Origin: Francisella persica ATCC VR-331 | GTDB taxonomy: Bacteria > Pseudomonadota > Gammaproteobacteria > Francisellales > Francisellaceae | Length of the DNA stretch: 64,000 bases | NCBI RefSeq assembly: GCF_001653955.1 | Contig: NZ_CP013022.1 | Location: forward strand, 1,302,001 to 1,366,000 | Direction of reading: 5' to 3' | Shown: positions 10,562 through 20,345 of the stretch, piece after piece | Layout of the letters: each line of letters opens with the position of its first letter | Numbering within the stretch: the stretch's first letter is position 1 | Program-made: the position numbers and the translations under genes | Notes under the pieces: model-generated | Databases searched by the model: none | Told to the model about the DNA's origin: nothing | The model's input: only the letters and a program-made list of their open reading frames with translations

Positions 10562-11659
10562 TTATATGACCTTTCTTATTACACGATCATTTAGCGTACT
10601 CATGATATCATATTCGATTGTATTTGTTTGTTTTGCTATTGAAAATACACTATTTCGATTGCGTGGAATATCTGATATCAGCTCGACTGTATCACCTATT
10701 TTAACATCATGCTCATTTATTCCTAAAGATACTGTCAGACCATCCATACTCATTCTACCAGCCATAGGATACATGACATTATTTATATTGACAAAACCTA
10801 TATCACCTAATTCACGAGGAAAACCATCACCATAACCAATAGGAATCACAGCTAGCTGCTCACCCTCAAAACCTCGATAAATCAATGAATAACCAACACC
10901 ATCTCCCTCTTGCAGTGTAATTATCTTAACCACTTCTGAAAGTAATCTTGCGATAGGTTTTATTTCTCTTATAGCTCTATCAACATAAAACTCTGGTAAA
11001 AAACCATAGCTTAAAATCCCTGGTCTTACCATATCATAACAGATTCCTTTTTGACCTAAAAAGCCATAAGAATTAGACAAGTGACAAATAATATCTTGAG
11101 ATAATCCTTTGGTAAATTCAACAATATTGTCAAATCTCTTTTTTTGTTTAATATTTGTTGGGTGATCTCTATTATCAGCACATGCTAAATGACTATAGAT
11201 CCCTTCTAAAATTAACCAATCAGATTCATAAGCTCTCTGTATTGTTCTATAAGAATCATTGTAGTCTACTCCCATACGGTTCATTCCCGTATTGAGATTA
11301 ACATGAACAAAAGGCTTTTTATTGTAGTACTTAGCAAATTTTTCTAACTTATCAATATCATTATAATCTTGGATACTAACTCTGATATTTGTATTTAAAA
11401 TTCTATCAATATAGTTATACTGGATTACTCCAAAAATCATAATAGGTTTTTCAACGACATCTAAGACCCTAAAAGCCTCTAAAACATTAGCCACAGCAAA
11501 AAAATCAACCAGATCATGACTATGTTTAACTATCAACTCTAAACCATGCCCATAAGCGTTTGCCTTAACAGGAAAACAAATCTTAACATTACCAATATAC
11601 TCTTTTATTGTCTTAATATTATTTCTCAGAGTTTGTGCGTTAATCTCCAAAACATTCAT
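10562..11659 (-). CDS. alr: Alanine racemase
   Basis: PLP enzyme converting L- to D-alanine for peptidoglycan. PLP lysine K32 is in FPVKANAYGHG; the catalytic tyrosine lies in GDGVGYSLIYRG; NLNTGMNRMG and HLSNSYGF line the active site. 365 aa is normal. Start ATG at 11659 is supported by the N-terminal barrel start LEINAQTLRNNI. Kept intact as expected for an essential cell wall function, beside two decayed genes upstream. Confidence 0.96.
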   Translation of the reverse strand: MNVLEINAQTLRNNIKTIKEYIGNVKICFPVKANAYGHGLELIVKHSHDLVDFFAVANVLEAFRVLDVVEKPIMIFGVIQYNYIDRILNTNIRVSIQDYNDIDKLEKFAKYYNKKPFVHVNLNTGMNRMGVDYNDSYRTIQRAYESDWLILEGIYSHLACADNRDHPTNIKQKKRFDNIVEFTKGLSQDIICHLSNSYGFLGQKGICYDMVRPGILSYGFLPEFYVDRAIREIKPIARLLSEVVKIITLQEGDGVGYSLIYRGFEGEQLAVIPIGYGDGFPRELGDIGFVNINNVMYPMAGRMSMDGLTVSLGINEHDVKIGDTVELISDIPRNRNSVFSIAKQTNTIEYDIMSTLNDRVIRKVI

Positions 11660-11809
11660 GTTTTATCCTTTAATAATTATATATCTTTCTTTTTATAAAA
11701 AACTTGTTATCCTAAATCAGATTAGAAAAACTATCACTCAAACTTTAAAATATTTTACAGCTAAAAAAATATTATAAACTTATTATTTATAGTAAAAACT
11801 AGAATAATA

Positions 11810-12250
11810 TTAGAAATTAATATTAAAAGAATCTTGAATATTTTTGATGAAATTCTCAAGCTTAAGGCTTACCAAAAAATTTGCTCATCTTTTGCCACAA
11901 CTGCCATCTAACATATTTATAAATAAACTAAATACCACGATATCTACTAATGAAATCCTACCATTTAAAAATATTCTTATAACCCAACGACTATATAGTT
12001 CAACCAAGTACAAACTATCTTTACATAGCCTTATAAAAGCACAAGCTATAGCATTTTGCTCAGCGCTTAGATACTAATCTAAATTAAGTTGATGTTGTTT
12101 TCCTAACATCACAATTATAAGATTACTATCACATAGTTTCTATATAAGGTATTTTTACTGTTGGCGACTTGTGTTAAACTCAAGACCAAAGTAATTTTGA
12201 TAATTTAAATCTATAGTTTTAAATATAATTCAAGTTTTAAGCAAAAAGGA
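11810..12250 (-). pseudogene. Remnant of a GST-like protein (Faxc/Tom37-type C-terminal domain)
   Basis: On the minus strand fragments in several frames follow the order of a thioredoxin-fold plus GST C-terminal protein: KSPTVKIPYIETM (cf. the GKIPYIE strand), then YLSAEQNAIACAFIRLCKD, LYLVELYSRWVI, and after a shortened middle FLNGRISLVDIVVFSLFIN, ending with a TAA at 11810-11812. Stops and frameshifts separate the parts and the N-terminal 40-60 residues are barely traceable. The family assignment rests on the 'AFIRL...LYxVxxYSRW' and '(G)xxSLVDxVVF' blocks. A short plus-strand open frame at 11844-12077 is a shadow. Confidence 0.65.
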
Positions 12251-12272
12251 TTACAACTATAATTTCTGCCTT

Positions 12273-12685
12273 TTAAGCTTTAGTAGCTGGTGTAGATGAA
12301 TCATTATAATTTTCCTTACCCACCAAGGCTTATGCAGTGAAGTATTAGCAGCTAGCTCAGATATACTAATTTCTTTTACAATCTCAGCTTTTTAAAAACT
12401 CTAAAACAACATCATCATCATCAAGCCTACCATTTCTAATAACTATATAACCTATGTATCTGTGATCTGAACTTTGTGTATTATAGTCAAATGAATATAC
12501 TCGATAAAAAAACTAGTCTTTTATTTTCAAATTGCAAATTGATATTACATAAACAAACAGTATCATCAAGTAAATCCAAATTGTAATTAAGTGCTGTACG
12601 CTCTGCTATGCTTATAGCATATTCTTTTGCGCCATACAAAAAAACATCCCGCTAGAAAAATTAGCGTGTACAAAGCTATTGACAT
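12273..12685 (-). pseudogene. Remnant of a DUF3301 membrane-anchored protein
   Basis: From ATG at 12685 (AAGGTG site before it) the minus strand encodes MSIALYTLIFLAGCFFVWR, a single N-terminal membrane segment, then shifts frame to ISIAERTALNYNLDLLDDTV and CLCNINLQFENKRLVFL, shifts again to SFDYNTQSSDHRYIGYIVIR and NGRLDDDDVVLEFL. The block 'LDLLDDTV...L.F..Y.FDYNTQ...RY.GYIVI.NGRL' is diagnostic of DUF3301. Two frameshifts plus a stop after LEFLKS. The tail may end at a TAA at 12273-12275. Function of the family is unknown. Confidence 0.75.
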
Positions 12686-12764
12686 ACTAGCACCTTAAAA
12701 TCTCTATTAAAAGACTTTTATATGTTAAAATCTATCCGTTTAAAACATAACAGTTTAGATTACT

Positions 12765-13787
12765 TTGAAAATTTTAAAATACTTTTATGGATCTTCGTTT
12801 ATAACACTAATTGGTGTTGCTATCGCTGTATTTATTTATCCAACTGCGCCATTAGAGACAATATACTCAGTGTTAATTCTAGCAATACTTGAAATATCAC
12901 TTAGTTTTGATAATGCTGTAATCAATGCAAAAATTCTTGGCCAAATGCCACAAAAATGGCAAAAGATTTTTATTTATTTAGGTCTACCTATCACTGTCTT
13001 TGGTATGCGTCTAATATTTCCAATCTTACTAGTAAGTGTGACTAGTGGTATTAATTTTACCAGTGTAGTTATGCTTGCTTTAGATAACCCACAACAATAC
13101 CAAACAATATTAGAGCATTCGATGTCTTATATTTGTAGCTTTGGTGGTAGTTTCTTACTCATGGTTTTCTTAAACTTCTTTCTAAGTGAAAATAAAGGAC
13201 ACCATTGGATACCACTTATTGAAAATAACATAATTACAAAAAAAATTCGTAATTATGATGGTGGTTACATTCTTTTTGCGATTATCGTTGGAGTTATAAC
13301 AATCTACTATGCTGACTCAAACTATCAAGGTAGTTTAGCTATTGCTTTTCTCTTGGGAATAATAGTTCATGAGAGCATTGGTCTGCTTAACTCATTATTT
13401 GACACCACTAAGGTTAGTACTACAGATGTCGCTCGCAATGGCTTAATCGGTTTTATTTACTTAGAAATAATAGATGCTTCATTTAGTTTTGATGGTGTTA
13501 TTGGTGCATTTGCTATCACTGCGAATATCATTATTATTATGATTGGTTTAGGTATTGGTGCGATGTTGGTGCGATCTTTGACTATACTATTTGTTGAAAA
13601 GAAAACTCTAGCAAAATATATCTATCTAGAGCACGGTGCTCATTATGCAATTGGTTTTCTCGCAATGGTATTATTACTAAAAATATTTATGCATCTTCCT
13701 GAGTGGTTTAGTGGTTCGATTGGTATATTAGTACTGATCGTGGCTTTTATTCATTCTATAGTATCTTATAAAAAATTACATAATTAA
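12765..13787 (+). CDS. DUF475 / TerC-like integral membrane protein
   Basis: Polytopic protein of 340 aa with about nine hydrophobic segments. ILEISLSFDNAVINAKIL (near 45-62) and LEIIDASFSFDGVIGAFA (near 225-242) are the two repeated acidic D-N/D-G motifs of the TerC/DUF475 family, which is linked to metal ion handling in related proteins. The most plausible start is a TTG at 12765; no ATG lies near and the N-terminus LKYFYGSSF is what the family begins with. No convincing ribosome site. Converges with the phosphatase gene, overlapping by 12 bases. Confidence 0.85.
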   Translation: MKILKYFYGSSFITLIGVAIAVFIYPTAPLETIYSVLILAILEISLSFDNAVINAKILGQMPQKWQKIFIYLGLPITVFGMRLIFPILLVSVTSGINFTSVVMLALDNPQQYQTILEHSMSYICSFGGSFLLMVFLNFFLSENKGHHWIPLIENNIITKKIRNYDGGYILFAIIVGVITIYYADSNYQGSLAIAFLLGIIVHESIGLLNSLFDTTKVSTTDVARNGLIGFIYLEIIDASFSFDGVIGAFAITANIIIIMIGLGIGAMLVRSLTILFVEKKTLAKYIYLEHGAHYAIGFLAMVLLLKIFMHLPEWFSGSIGILVLIVAFIHSIVSYKKLHN

Positions 13788-14426
13788 ACTTGCTAACTCA
13801 GCAACATTTCTAGCAACATATTTAGATAAATTTGTCACTTTTTGTCTCTCAACATGTTCGATATAGGCAATAAACTTAGCTACATAGCCTTTTTCATATA
13901 ACTGATAATCAGTATAGCTATCACCAATTGCTATAACCTCACCATTAATTAAACCTTTAGCTTTGTCAAAAGCGCTTAACTTAGAATCACAAGCTCCATT
14001 AGAGTTATCAAACGCTTTGAAACTACCATCTCTATTCCAAATAGTCTCAACAGCAAAAATATTTTGTCGAGGAATATTTAAATAGTCTGTAAATGGCTGT
14101 ACACTTTCGGTTAACCCACCACTAAAAACCCATATTTGAAAGCCTTTGTTTTTGAGATTTTGAACTAGTTCTTTAATACCATCTGTTAGTAAGTTAGGGC
14201 AATATTTATCACTAAACTCTTTTATACTCTGTCTAGTTGGACTAGCAATTGCTAATCTCTTTTCTAGAGACTCTCTAAAGTTGATATCTCCTTGCATACC
14301 TACGTTAGTTATATCCTCTATCTCTTTTAGTTTTGCTGGAGATTTTTGTAATATTGGCTTTAAGATTAGCTCTAAAGACTCTTTTTTAATTAATGTCGAA
14401 TCAAAATCAAAAATTATATTTTTCAT
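13776..14426 (-). CDS. HAD-superfamily phosphatase, SerB-like
   Basis: Cytoplasmic phosphatase of the phosphoserine phosphatase branch (216 aa). Motif I FDFDSTL gives nucleophile D7 and acid D9; motif II is VFSGG near residue 103; motif III is AIGDSYTDYQL near 165. The cap region between motif I and II has the small C1 cap size seen in SerB and its relatives. Whether the substrate is phosphoserine cannot be told. Its C-terminal codons overlap the end of the opposite-strand DUF475 gene. Immediately downstream of the broken carotenoid oxygenase on the same strand, possibly once cotranscribed. Confidence 0.85.
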   Translation of the reverse strand: MKNIIFDFDSTLIKKESLELILKPILQKSPAKLKEIEDITNVGMQGDINFRESLEKRLAIASPTRQSIKEFSDKYCPNLLTDGIKELVQNLKNKGFQIWVFSGGLTESVQPFTDYLNIPRQNIFAVETIWNRDGSFKAFDNSNGACDSKLSAFDKAKGLINGEVIAIGDSYTDYQLYEKGYVAKFIAYIEHVERQKVTNLSKYVARNVAELASLIM

Positions 14427-14433
14427 AAAATTA

Positions 14434-15850
14434 CTACTTTAGGTAAATTCCATGCAATGCCGGTGGAATTAAAATTGGTAAATATGCTTTATATACTAGC
14501 GTTAAATCTTTTGTATTTAAATAGACAATATAACTAAGTCTCTTATCCGTATCGATTACATTCATAAAAATTAAACCATCATCTTCGCTTTGAGCTTGTG
14601 GATTTGCAATAAATATTGGTTCAGAAACAAAATGACCATCTCCAAAAATACTAATATTAACATTGATAATATCAACTTTAATTACGCTATTAAAGAAATA
14701 GGCTTCAGCATCTCTTAGATATACATAGCGATAATTTTTCATTAAAACCTTTTCATTATTTTTTGGAAACTCAACATTATAATCTGCAACCACCCTTTTA
14801 GTTAAATGAGCATTACTAATATCTATAGTTGCGCGAACAAGCTCTGTTTTAAACTTACTATCACCATTATCAATATTTCTAAAATAAAACTTTTTGTATG
14901 GATCAAAACTATCAGTATATATCAATAAAATCTAAATTAAATCTGGTTACCGACTTCAAAAATTAACACTATGAAGAAAAACCATACTTGGTATTTCTTA
15001 TAAAATAGCTTTAAATGAATTTTTATTTTAAGAGCAAAAATTTACAACTAGCATTTTTATCATAGCCTATAACCTCGGCAATAGGCTTAGTCAAAAATTC
15101 TAAAGGATTTGCTCTAAATAGACCTAAATTATAAGACAACATAATTATCTGTGACGAACAAAATATAATTGTATATAAATTGCTTATCACTAAACTTATA
15201 GAACTTTTCTCTTTTATCACTATTTTTAGCAATTTTGTAAAGAGTATATTTACACTTATTTGATATATCGACAACAAAATTAAATTGCTCTTAGGTAATA
15301 GGATCAACTAAGGATGGGCACAACTAAATTGTCCTTTGAGCTTGTCTTCAAATCTAAACTCTTTTAGTGTTTTAAGATTGTCACTACTAAATTCAAGTAA
15401 CGTAGTAACTTCAGTAACTGCTAATAATTTATTATTTATACTAAAAATATTCACATTACAACTTGTTTTTTTCTGCCTTAAGACCTAACATGGTTTTTAT
15501 TATCGGTATGATTCTACTAGTTTTAGAAGATAGCTTAGTTCCAAATTCATCATATTTCATACTCCCTTTATTAGCCGCAAAATTACTCAGACCTTAGATA
15601 TTTATTTTTAAAATAGATATCTTTTTTATTACTTTGAAAGCTATATAACATTACTAAACCATCAAACCAGTGATTTAGCTTAAGCTTAATTTTTCCATAT
15701 TCAAATTTAGTAGGACCAACTCTAAGTATCTGACCACTAAACCAGTCAGGTAAATTTGAAATTTCTGGCTTGAGAAAGTATTGTGAGAATTCTTCGCTTA
15801 CATTAGCAAATGCTACAGATAGTCATAAGCTTTTAATAAATACTAAACAC
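14434..15850 (-). pseudogene. Broken carotenoid oxygenase (RPE65/CCD family)
   Basis: Iron(II) dioxygenases of this family cleave carotenoids, stilbenes or related polyenes. Minus-strand fragments in order: LPDWFSGQILRVGPTKFEYG, LNHWFDGLVMLYSF and KNKYLRS near 15770-15600; then a region with several stops; IILSYNLGLFRANPLEF near 15130; and the C-terminal 160 residues as one open frame (14434-14925), including SEPIFIANPQAQSEDDGLIF and PPALHGIYL. The invariant final histidine of the iron site is in LHGIYL. At least four disruptions. Being clearly recognisable end to end, the loss looks recent. Confidence 0.88.
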
Positions 15851-15905
15851 CAATAATTTTGTATTATACTCTTTTCTATGTTCTATTTTAATATCAAGGA
15901 ATAAA

Positions 15906-17141
15906 TTGATTAGTTATAAAGAAATGCCGCAAGGTACATTACAGATAAAATATTATTCAAGTCTTCTCAACTGTTGGTTAGCAATGCTAATAGGACTACT
16001 TAATTTCTACCTCACAGATCATGGTGGTTTTACAAAAACTCAAGTAAATACTCTTACGGTAAGTTTTTTGGCAATGAACTTTATTACATTGGTGCTTTAG
16101 GTGGATTTTTTTTTTAGCTTTAGAGGTTTGTTTCTAGTTATGTATATCTCTACAGGTAGTCAGTATGTTTATGATTGCTGAACATAATAAAACACTGATA
16201 ATCTATGGCATTACACTATTTATCACTGGTGCTTGACTTAATGTCAGCTATCTTAATTTATGATGTTAACTTAACTATTTAAACCAGAAGATTACAACCG
16301 TAGATATACATTTTCAATAAACTATAGCTGTATTAATATAAGTTTTGTTGGTAGCTTTATCTTAGCTGGAGTTATACAGAGTTATGATGCTTTATACTAC
16401 CACATTTTATACAGCTGCTGCATGCTTAGCACTAATAGTAATTTTACATCTGCTAAATTTTAAAAATGTCAAAGATAAAGGTACATTTTTCCATAACTAA
16501 TTTTCAAATTCTAAAGCACGTTATCTAGTAGCCACTGGAACAATCTTAATATTCTTTTTATTCTCAATTATTTCTAATTAGATATGCAGAATTTGGTAGT
16601 AACTTGTTATATGTGTATTTAATTTCAGTATTTATATTTAGCTTTTATCGCCTTAATAACAAGAACTAGAGTATAGAAAGCACATAATTACCATTTTTGA
16701 TTTCTTGTTAGCAATATTGTCAAAGCGAAGACAAAAAATAGCACTACACTTTCTTCATGTAGCTTAATCACTAAAAGTATTGGTATTATTAATGTTATAT
16801 TTCCGATACTATTACTGTTTAATCATTGTAGTAGGTAAAATGTAAATATTACTAGCTATACTTTATTTAGTGATTTAATTAAACTCTATTCATCAGGGAA
16901 TTTTTACTGGCTATATGTTTGTAAATGTTGCAGTTGGTATTGCAATCTAATCTCCTGTTTCTATTATACCATTGGTAATAAACCAAAAGCTAGTGATATT
17001 ACTGCTTTAGGCACAAATCAAATGTACTCAAACATCTTTGTTTGCCTAACAATTATTGCTACTATTCTAACCATCATTTTCTTTTTGATTGCGGAAAAAA
17101 TTAATAAAGTATTTGATAATATTTACTTTTTTTCTATTTAA
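15906..17141 (+). pseudogene. Broken POT-family (PTR2) peptide/MFS transporter
   Basis: Proton-coupled oligopeptide transporter remnant. A TTG with GGA before it begins ISYKEMPQGTLQIKYYSSLL and GLLNFYLTDHGGFTKTQVNT, ending in a frameshift at about 16098. Later pieces include LFKPEDYNRRYTFSINYSC with the R-R...INY block typical of POT proteins (about 16270-16320) and the final helix with IGNKPKASDITALGTNQMYS and IIFFLIAEKINKVF to the TAA at 17139-17141. Many stops and frameshifts. It lies 50 bases before potA on the same strand. POT rather than generic MFS is likely but not certain. Confidence 0.8.
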
Positions 17142-17190
17142 AAATTGCTTATTATTACACATCTTAACCAACTTTATATAGAACCTAAAG

Positions 17191-18312
17191 ATGCAAAAAT
17201 ATTCAAAAAAACCTTTGGTTTCTATAAAGAACCTATCTAAACAGTTTGATGATGGTCACTTAGCAGTTGACTCTGTAAACCTTGATGTCTATCCAAAAGA
17301 ATTTTTTTCTTTACTAGGAGGATCTGGAAGTGGTAAAAGTACACTACTTAGAATGCTGGCAGGATTTGAAAGGCCAACTGATGGTAAAATAATTATCGAT
17401 GGTGTAGATATGTCAAATACTCCACCATACAAAAGACCTGTAAACATGATGTTTCAGTCTTATGCATTATTCCCGCATATGAATGTAAAACAGAATATCA
17501 TGTTTGGTTTAAAACAAGAAAAGTCTATTAAAAAAGAAGAGATTGAGAAAGCTACAGATGCCGCTTTAAAAATTATTAAGATGGATCATCTTGCTAAAAG
17601 AAAACCTCATCAACTATCTGGTGGTCAGCGTCAGCGTGTGGCTTTGGCAAGGTGCTTAGCAAAAAGACCTAAACTAATCCTATTGGATGAACCATTATCT
17701 GCATTAGACAAAAATCTACGTGACCGAATGCAGTTTGAACTTGTTGATATCCAAGAGCAAACCGGCAGTACATTTATAATGGTAACTCATGATCAAGAAG
17801 AAGCTATGACAATGTCTGCAAGAATTGGTATTATGACAGATGGTTGGTTAGAGCAAGTAAGTACTCCTTCAGAAATTTATGAGTTCCCTAAGAGTAGGTT
17901 TGTTGCTAACTTTATTGGTAAAAGTACAATTTTTGAAGGTCGTGTCGAAGAAATTAGTAGAACTCGTAGTGTGATAACTTCTGAACAGGCAGGAACAGAT
18001 TTTGTCCTAAGAAGAAATATTGAAGCCATTGAAGATCAAGAGATATGGATAGGTTTACGCCCTGAAAAAATAGTTATTAGCAAAGAAAAACCAGAAGGAT
18101 ATAATCCTAACCGTCCTGTAAACTGTATTAAAGGGATTGTTGAAGATATTGCCTATATGGGTGGATTATCTACTTATCATGTAAGGACTGAAAATGGTAG
18201 TATAGTCAAATCAACTGACTTTAATATAGAGAGAAATGCTGACCATCCTTCTTGGGATGATGAAGTATATCTTACTTGGGAATCACAAAATATTATGGTG
18301 CTTTACTCGTAA
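17191..18312 (+). CDS. potA: Spermidine/putrescine ABC transporter, ATP-binding subunit
   Basis: ATPase of a polyamine importer at the inner membrane. Walker A GGSGSGKST (near 43-51), Q-loop FQSYALFPHM, signature LSGGQRQRVALAR, Walker B LILLDEPLSALD, H-loop VTHDQEEA. A TOBE domain (about 290-370) follows with GLRPEKIVIS, the layout of PotA/CysA-type ATPases. The next two genes are matching permeases, joined by TAATG overlap and a short gap, so this is one operon. In Francisella the equivalent genes are also annotated potG. Confidence 0.93.
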   Translation: MQKYSKKPLVSIKNLSKQFDDGHLAVDSVNLDVYPKEFFSLLGGSGSGKSTLLRMLAGFERPTDGKIIIDGVDMSNTPPYKRPVNMMFQSYALFPHMNVKQNIMFGLKQEKSIKKEEIEKATDAALKIIKMDHLAKRKPHQLSGGQRQRVALARCLAKRPKLILLDEPLSALDKNLRDRMQFELVDIQEQTGSTFIMVTHDQEEAMTMSARIGIMTDGWLEQVSTPSEIYEFPKSRFVANFIGKSTIFEGRVEEISRTRSVITSEQAGTDFVLRRNIEAIEDQEIWIGLRPEKIVISKEKPEGYNPNRPVNCIKGIVEDIAYMGGLSTYHVRTENGSIVKSTDFNIERNADHPSWDDEVYLTWESQNIMVLYS

Positions 18313-19193
18313 TGCAAAACTTAGAAAAAAGCTTTAGACATACTTTAGTTTATCTAATTCCTTTTATATGGTTTGTAATTTTTCTACTTATACCATTTTT
18401 ATTTGTCGTAGGTATTAGTTTTACGTTGCCTGCTGATAGTACTCCTCCAGTTACCTCATTAATAACTTATAAACAAGCAACGCTACACTTTACATTATAT
18501 TTAAGTAATTATATTGAACTTATTCATTATAATTTAATATTCATCTCTCTACTTAAATCTTTTAAAGTTGCTTTTATAACTACAGTATTGTGTATTTTAA
18601 TCGGTTATCCGATGGCATTAGCTTTATCAAAAGCCCAAAAAAACATGCAAATTTTCTTTTTAGTTCTAATTGTTATTCCATATTGGACTTCTTTCCTGCT
18701 TAGAACTTATGCTTGGGTAACATTACTAGGTAACCACACTCTAAATCAATTTCTAATGAATTTAGGCTTGCCAAGCATGGCTTTACTATATAATGATTTT
18801 TCGATGTATCTGGGTATGGTTTATTGCTACTTACCATTTTTAGTATTACCACTATATAGTATTCTAATTAAAATCGATCCTAGCATCTACGATGCAGCTG
18901 AAGATTTGGGCTCTAAGCCTATTAATTCTTTCTTTAAGATAACATTACCATTATCAATGCCTGGGCTAATTGCTGGTAGTTTACTAATATTTATCCCTGC
19001 TATTGGTGAAGTAGTTGTGCCACAAATTATAGGTGGTATGGATTCGTTAATGATTGGTAATGTTATTTGGGAAGAGTTTTTCACTTCTAATAATTGGGGT
19101 ATGGCTGCTGCAATATCTGTAGTATTAATAGTTGTACTAGTTTTACCTATCCTATGGATGCAACGCATTCAAGCAAAGAGAACTTTTGTCTAG
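18312..19193 (+). CDS. potB: Spermidine/putrescine ABC transporter permease, PotB type
   Basis: First inner-membrane subunit of the polyamine importer, with six hydrophobic segments in 293 aa. The EAA loop that docks the ATPase reads AAEDLGSKPINSFFKITLPL near residue 200. An in-frame ATG at 18276 lies inside potA, but the ATG at 18312 overlapping the potA stop as TAATG gives a normal N-terminus (MQNLEKSFRHTLVYLIPFIW) and translational coupling. Its stop codon overlaps the AGGAGG site of potC. Confidence 0.92.
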   Translation: MQNLEKSFRHTLVYLIPFIWFVIFLLIPFLFVVGISFTLPADSTPPVTSLITYKQATLHFTLYLSNYIELIHYNLIFISLLKSFKVAFITTVLCILIGYPMALALSKAQKNMQIFFLVLIVIPYWTSFLLRTYAWVTLLGNHTLNQFLMNLGLPSMALLYNDFSMYLGMVYCYLPFLVLPLYSILIKIDPSIYDAAEDLGSKPINSFFKITLPLSMPGLIAGSLLIFIPAIGEVVVPQIIGGMDSLMIGNVIWEEFFTSNNWGMAAAISVVLIVVLVLPILWMQRIQAKRTFV

Positions 19194-19206
19194 GAGGATA
19201 TAAGCG

Positions 19207-20019
19207 GTGAAGAGATTTTCATTTAGTAAGATAATGCTTATATTAGGTTTGGTATTTTTATATATTCCACTAATAATTTTGGTGGTTTTCTCGTTTAGTA
19301 ATTCTAAAATTATTAACTTATGGGGTGGTTTTACTTTTGACTGGTATCATGAGGTTATTCATGATGAAGACATTATTAATGCTACTTTTACTAGCCTTAA
19401 AATAGCTACAATCACCTCTACAATAGCAACAATAATAGGTACAATAGTTGCTTATGCCATGACTAGATTTAAGTTTTTTAGATCTAGAAGTTTTTTATAT
19501 GGTCTTGTAGCTACACCTCTTGTACTGCCTGACATTATTCTAGGGGTTGCTTTACTATTAATGTTTTCAACCTTACAACATTTAATCAGCTGGCCACATG
19601 AACGCGGTACAACTACTGTTGTGATAGCTCATGTAACTATGTGTACTGCTTATGTAACGATAGTAATGCAATCACGCATAGCTAGTGTAGATATATCTCT
19701 AGAAGAAGCTGCTTTAGATTTAGGAGCTGGTCCTATAGAGACATTCTTTAAAATAACTCTACCACAGCTAATACCATCACTAATTATTTCCGCGTTACTT
19801 ACATTTACATTATCTATTGATGATTTAGTCGTCACAGAATTTGTAGCTGGTAGTGATAACCCTACTTTACCTATGTATATTTACTCAACTGTAAAAAACG
19901 GTCCTACACCTGAGATAAATGCCTTAGCCACAATTATGATTGGAATTATCGTTGTTGGTGTCCTACTAGGTATGTTTATTTCTACTAAATTCCAAAAAAG
20001 ACAACCATTAAAACTATAA
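19207..20019 (+). CDS. potC: Spermidine/putrescine ABC transporter permease, PotC type
   Basis: Second permease of the importer, 270 aa with six hydrophobic segments. EAA loop ALDLGAGPIETFFKITLPQL near 175. The start is GTG at 19207 behind a strong AGGAGG at the potB stop. The segment LSIDDLVVTEFVAG is typical of PotC. No potD/potF binding protein follows; the next 326 bases have no gene, so the substrate-binding subunit must be encoded elsewhere or be missing. Confidence 0.92.
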   Translation: MKRFSFSKIMLILGLVFLYIPLIILVVFSFSNSKIINLWGGFTFDWYHEVIHDEDIINATFTSLKIATITSTIATIIGTIVAYAMTRFKFFRSRSFLYGLVATPLVLPDIILGVALLLMFSTLQHLISWPHERGTTTVVIAHVTMCTAYVTIVMQSRIASVDISLEEAALDLGAGPIETFFKITLPQLIPSLIISALLTFTLSIDDLVVTEFVAGSDNPTLPMYIYSTVKNGPTPEINALATIMIGIIVVGVLLGMFISTKFQKRQPLKL

Positions 20020-20345
20020 ATTTAAATACTTTTAAAAAATATTTTTGTCAAAATATCTGTACATAAACATTAGACTGCATCATTTATTTTATTATCAGTT
20101 GTCTACTAGTCAATAAAATTATTAAGACAGTTGATTTAATAGAGCTTAGATAAGCTCACTAACCAACTTATCGAAATGTACTCTGAGAAAAGTTTTTATT
20201 GATTAAATCAACAGTATATATGTATTAAAAGTATATATAACTTGAATGTAAATCTTCGCAAAATAACTATCACTAAATCATTTATAACTATAGGTTTAGA
20301 AGATTATATGGAATTTATTAATAAAATGTTATAAAAACTAATTTA
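20020..20345. other. Non-coding gap between potC and rpmA with nested inverted repeats
   Basis: No gene seen. GTTGATTTAAT (about 20130-20140) is matched by its exact complement ATTAAATCAAC (about 20202-20212), and within them GAGCTTA at 20142-20148 pairs with TAAGCTC at 20151-20157. The gap separates convergent transcripts (potC plus, rpmA minus), so these could be transcription end structures, though no long T-tract is present. Confidence 0.4.

Noticed and set aside
11844-12077. 77-codon plus-strand open frame
   Set aside because: It is a shadow of the minus-strand GST-like remnant, whose conserved blocks lie on the other strand; its own translation has no protein-like pattern.
15023-15307. 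94-codon minus-strand open frame as a gene of its own
   Set aside because: Its second half is in-frame carotenoid oxygenase sequence; the first half is out of frame. It is a part of the larger wreck.
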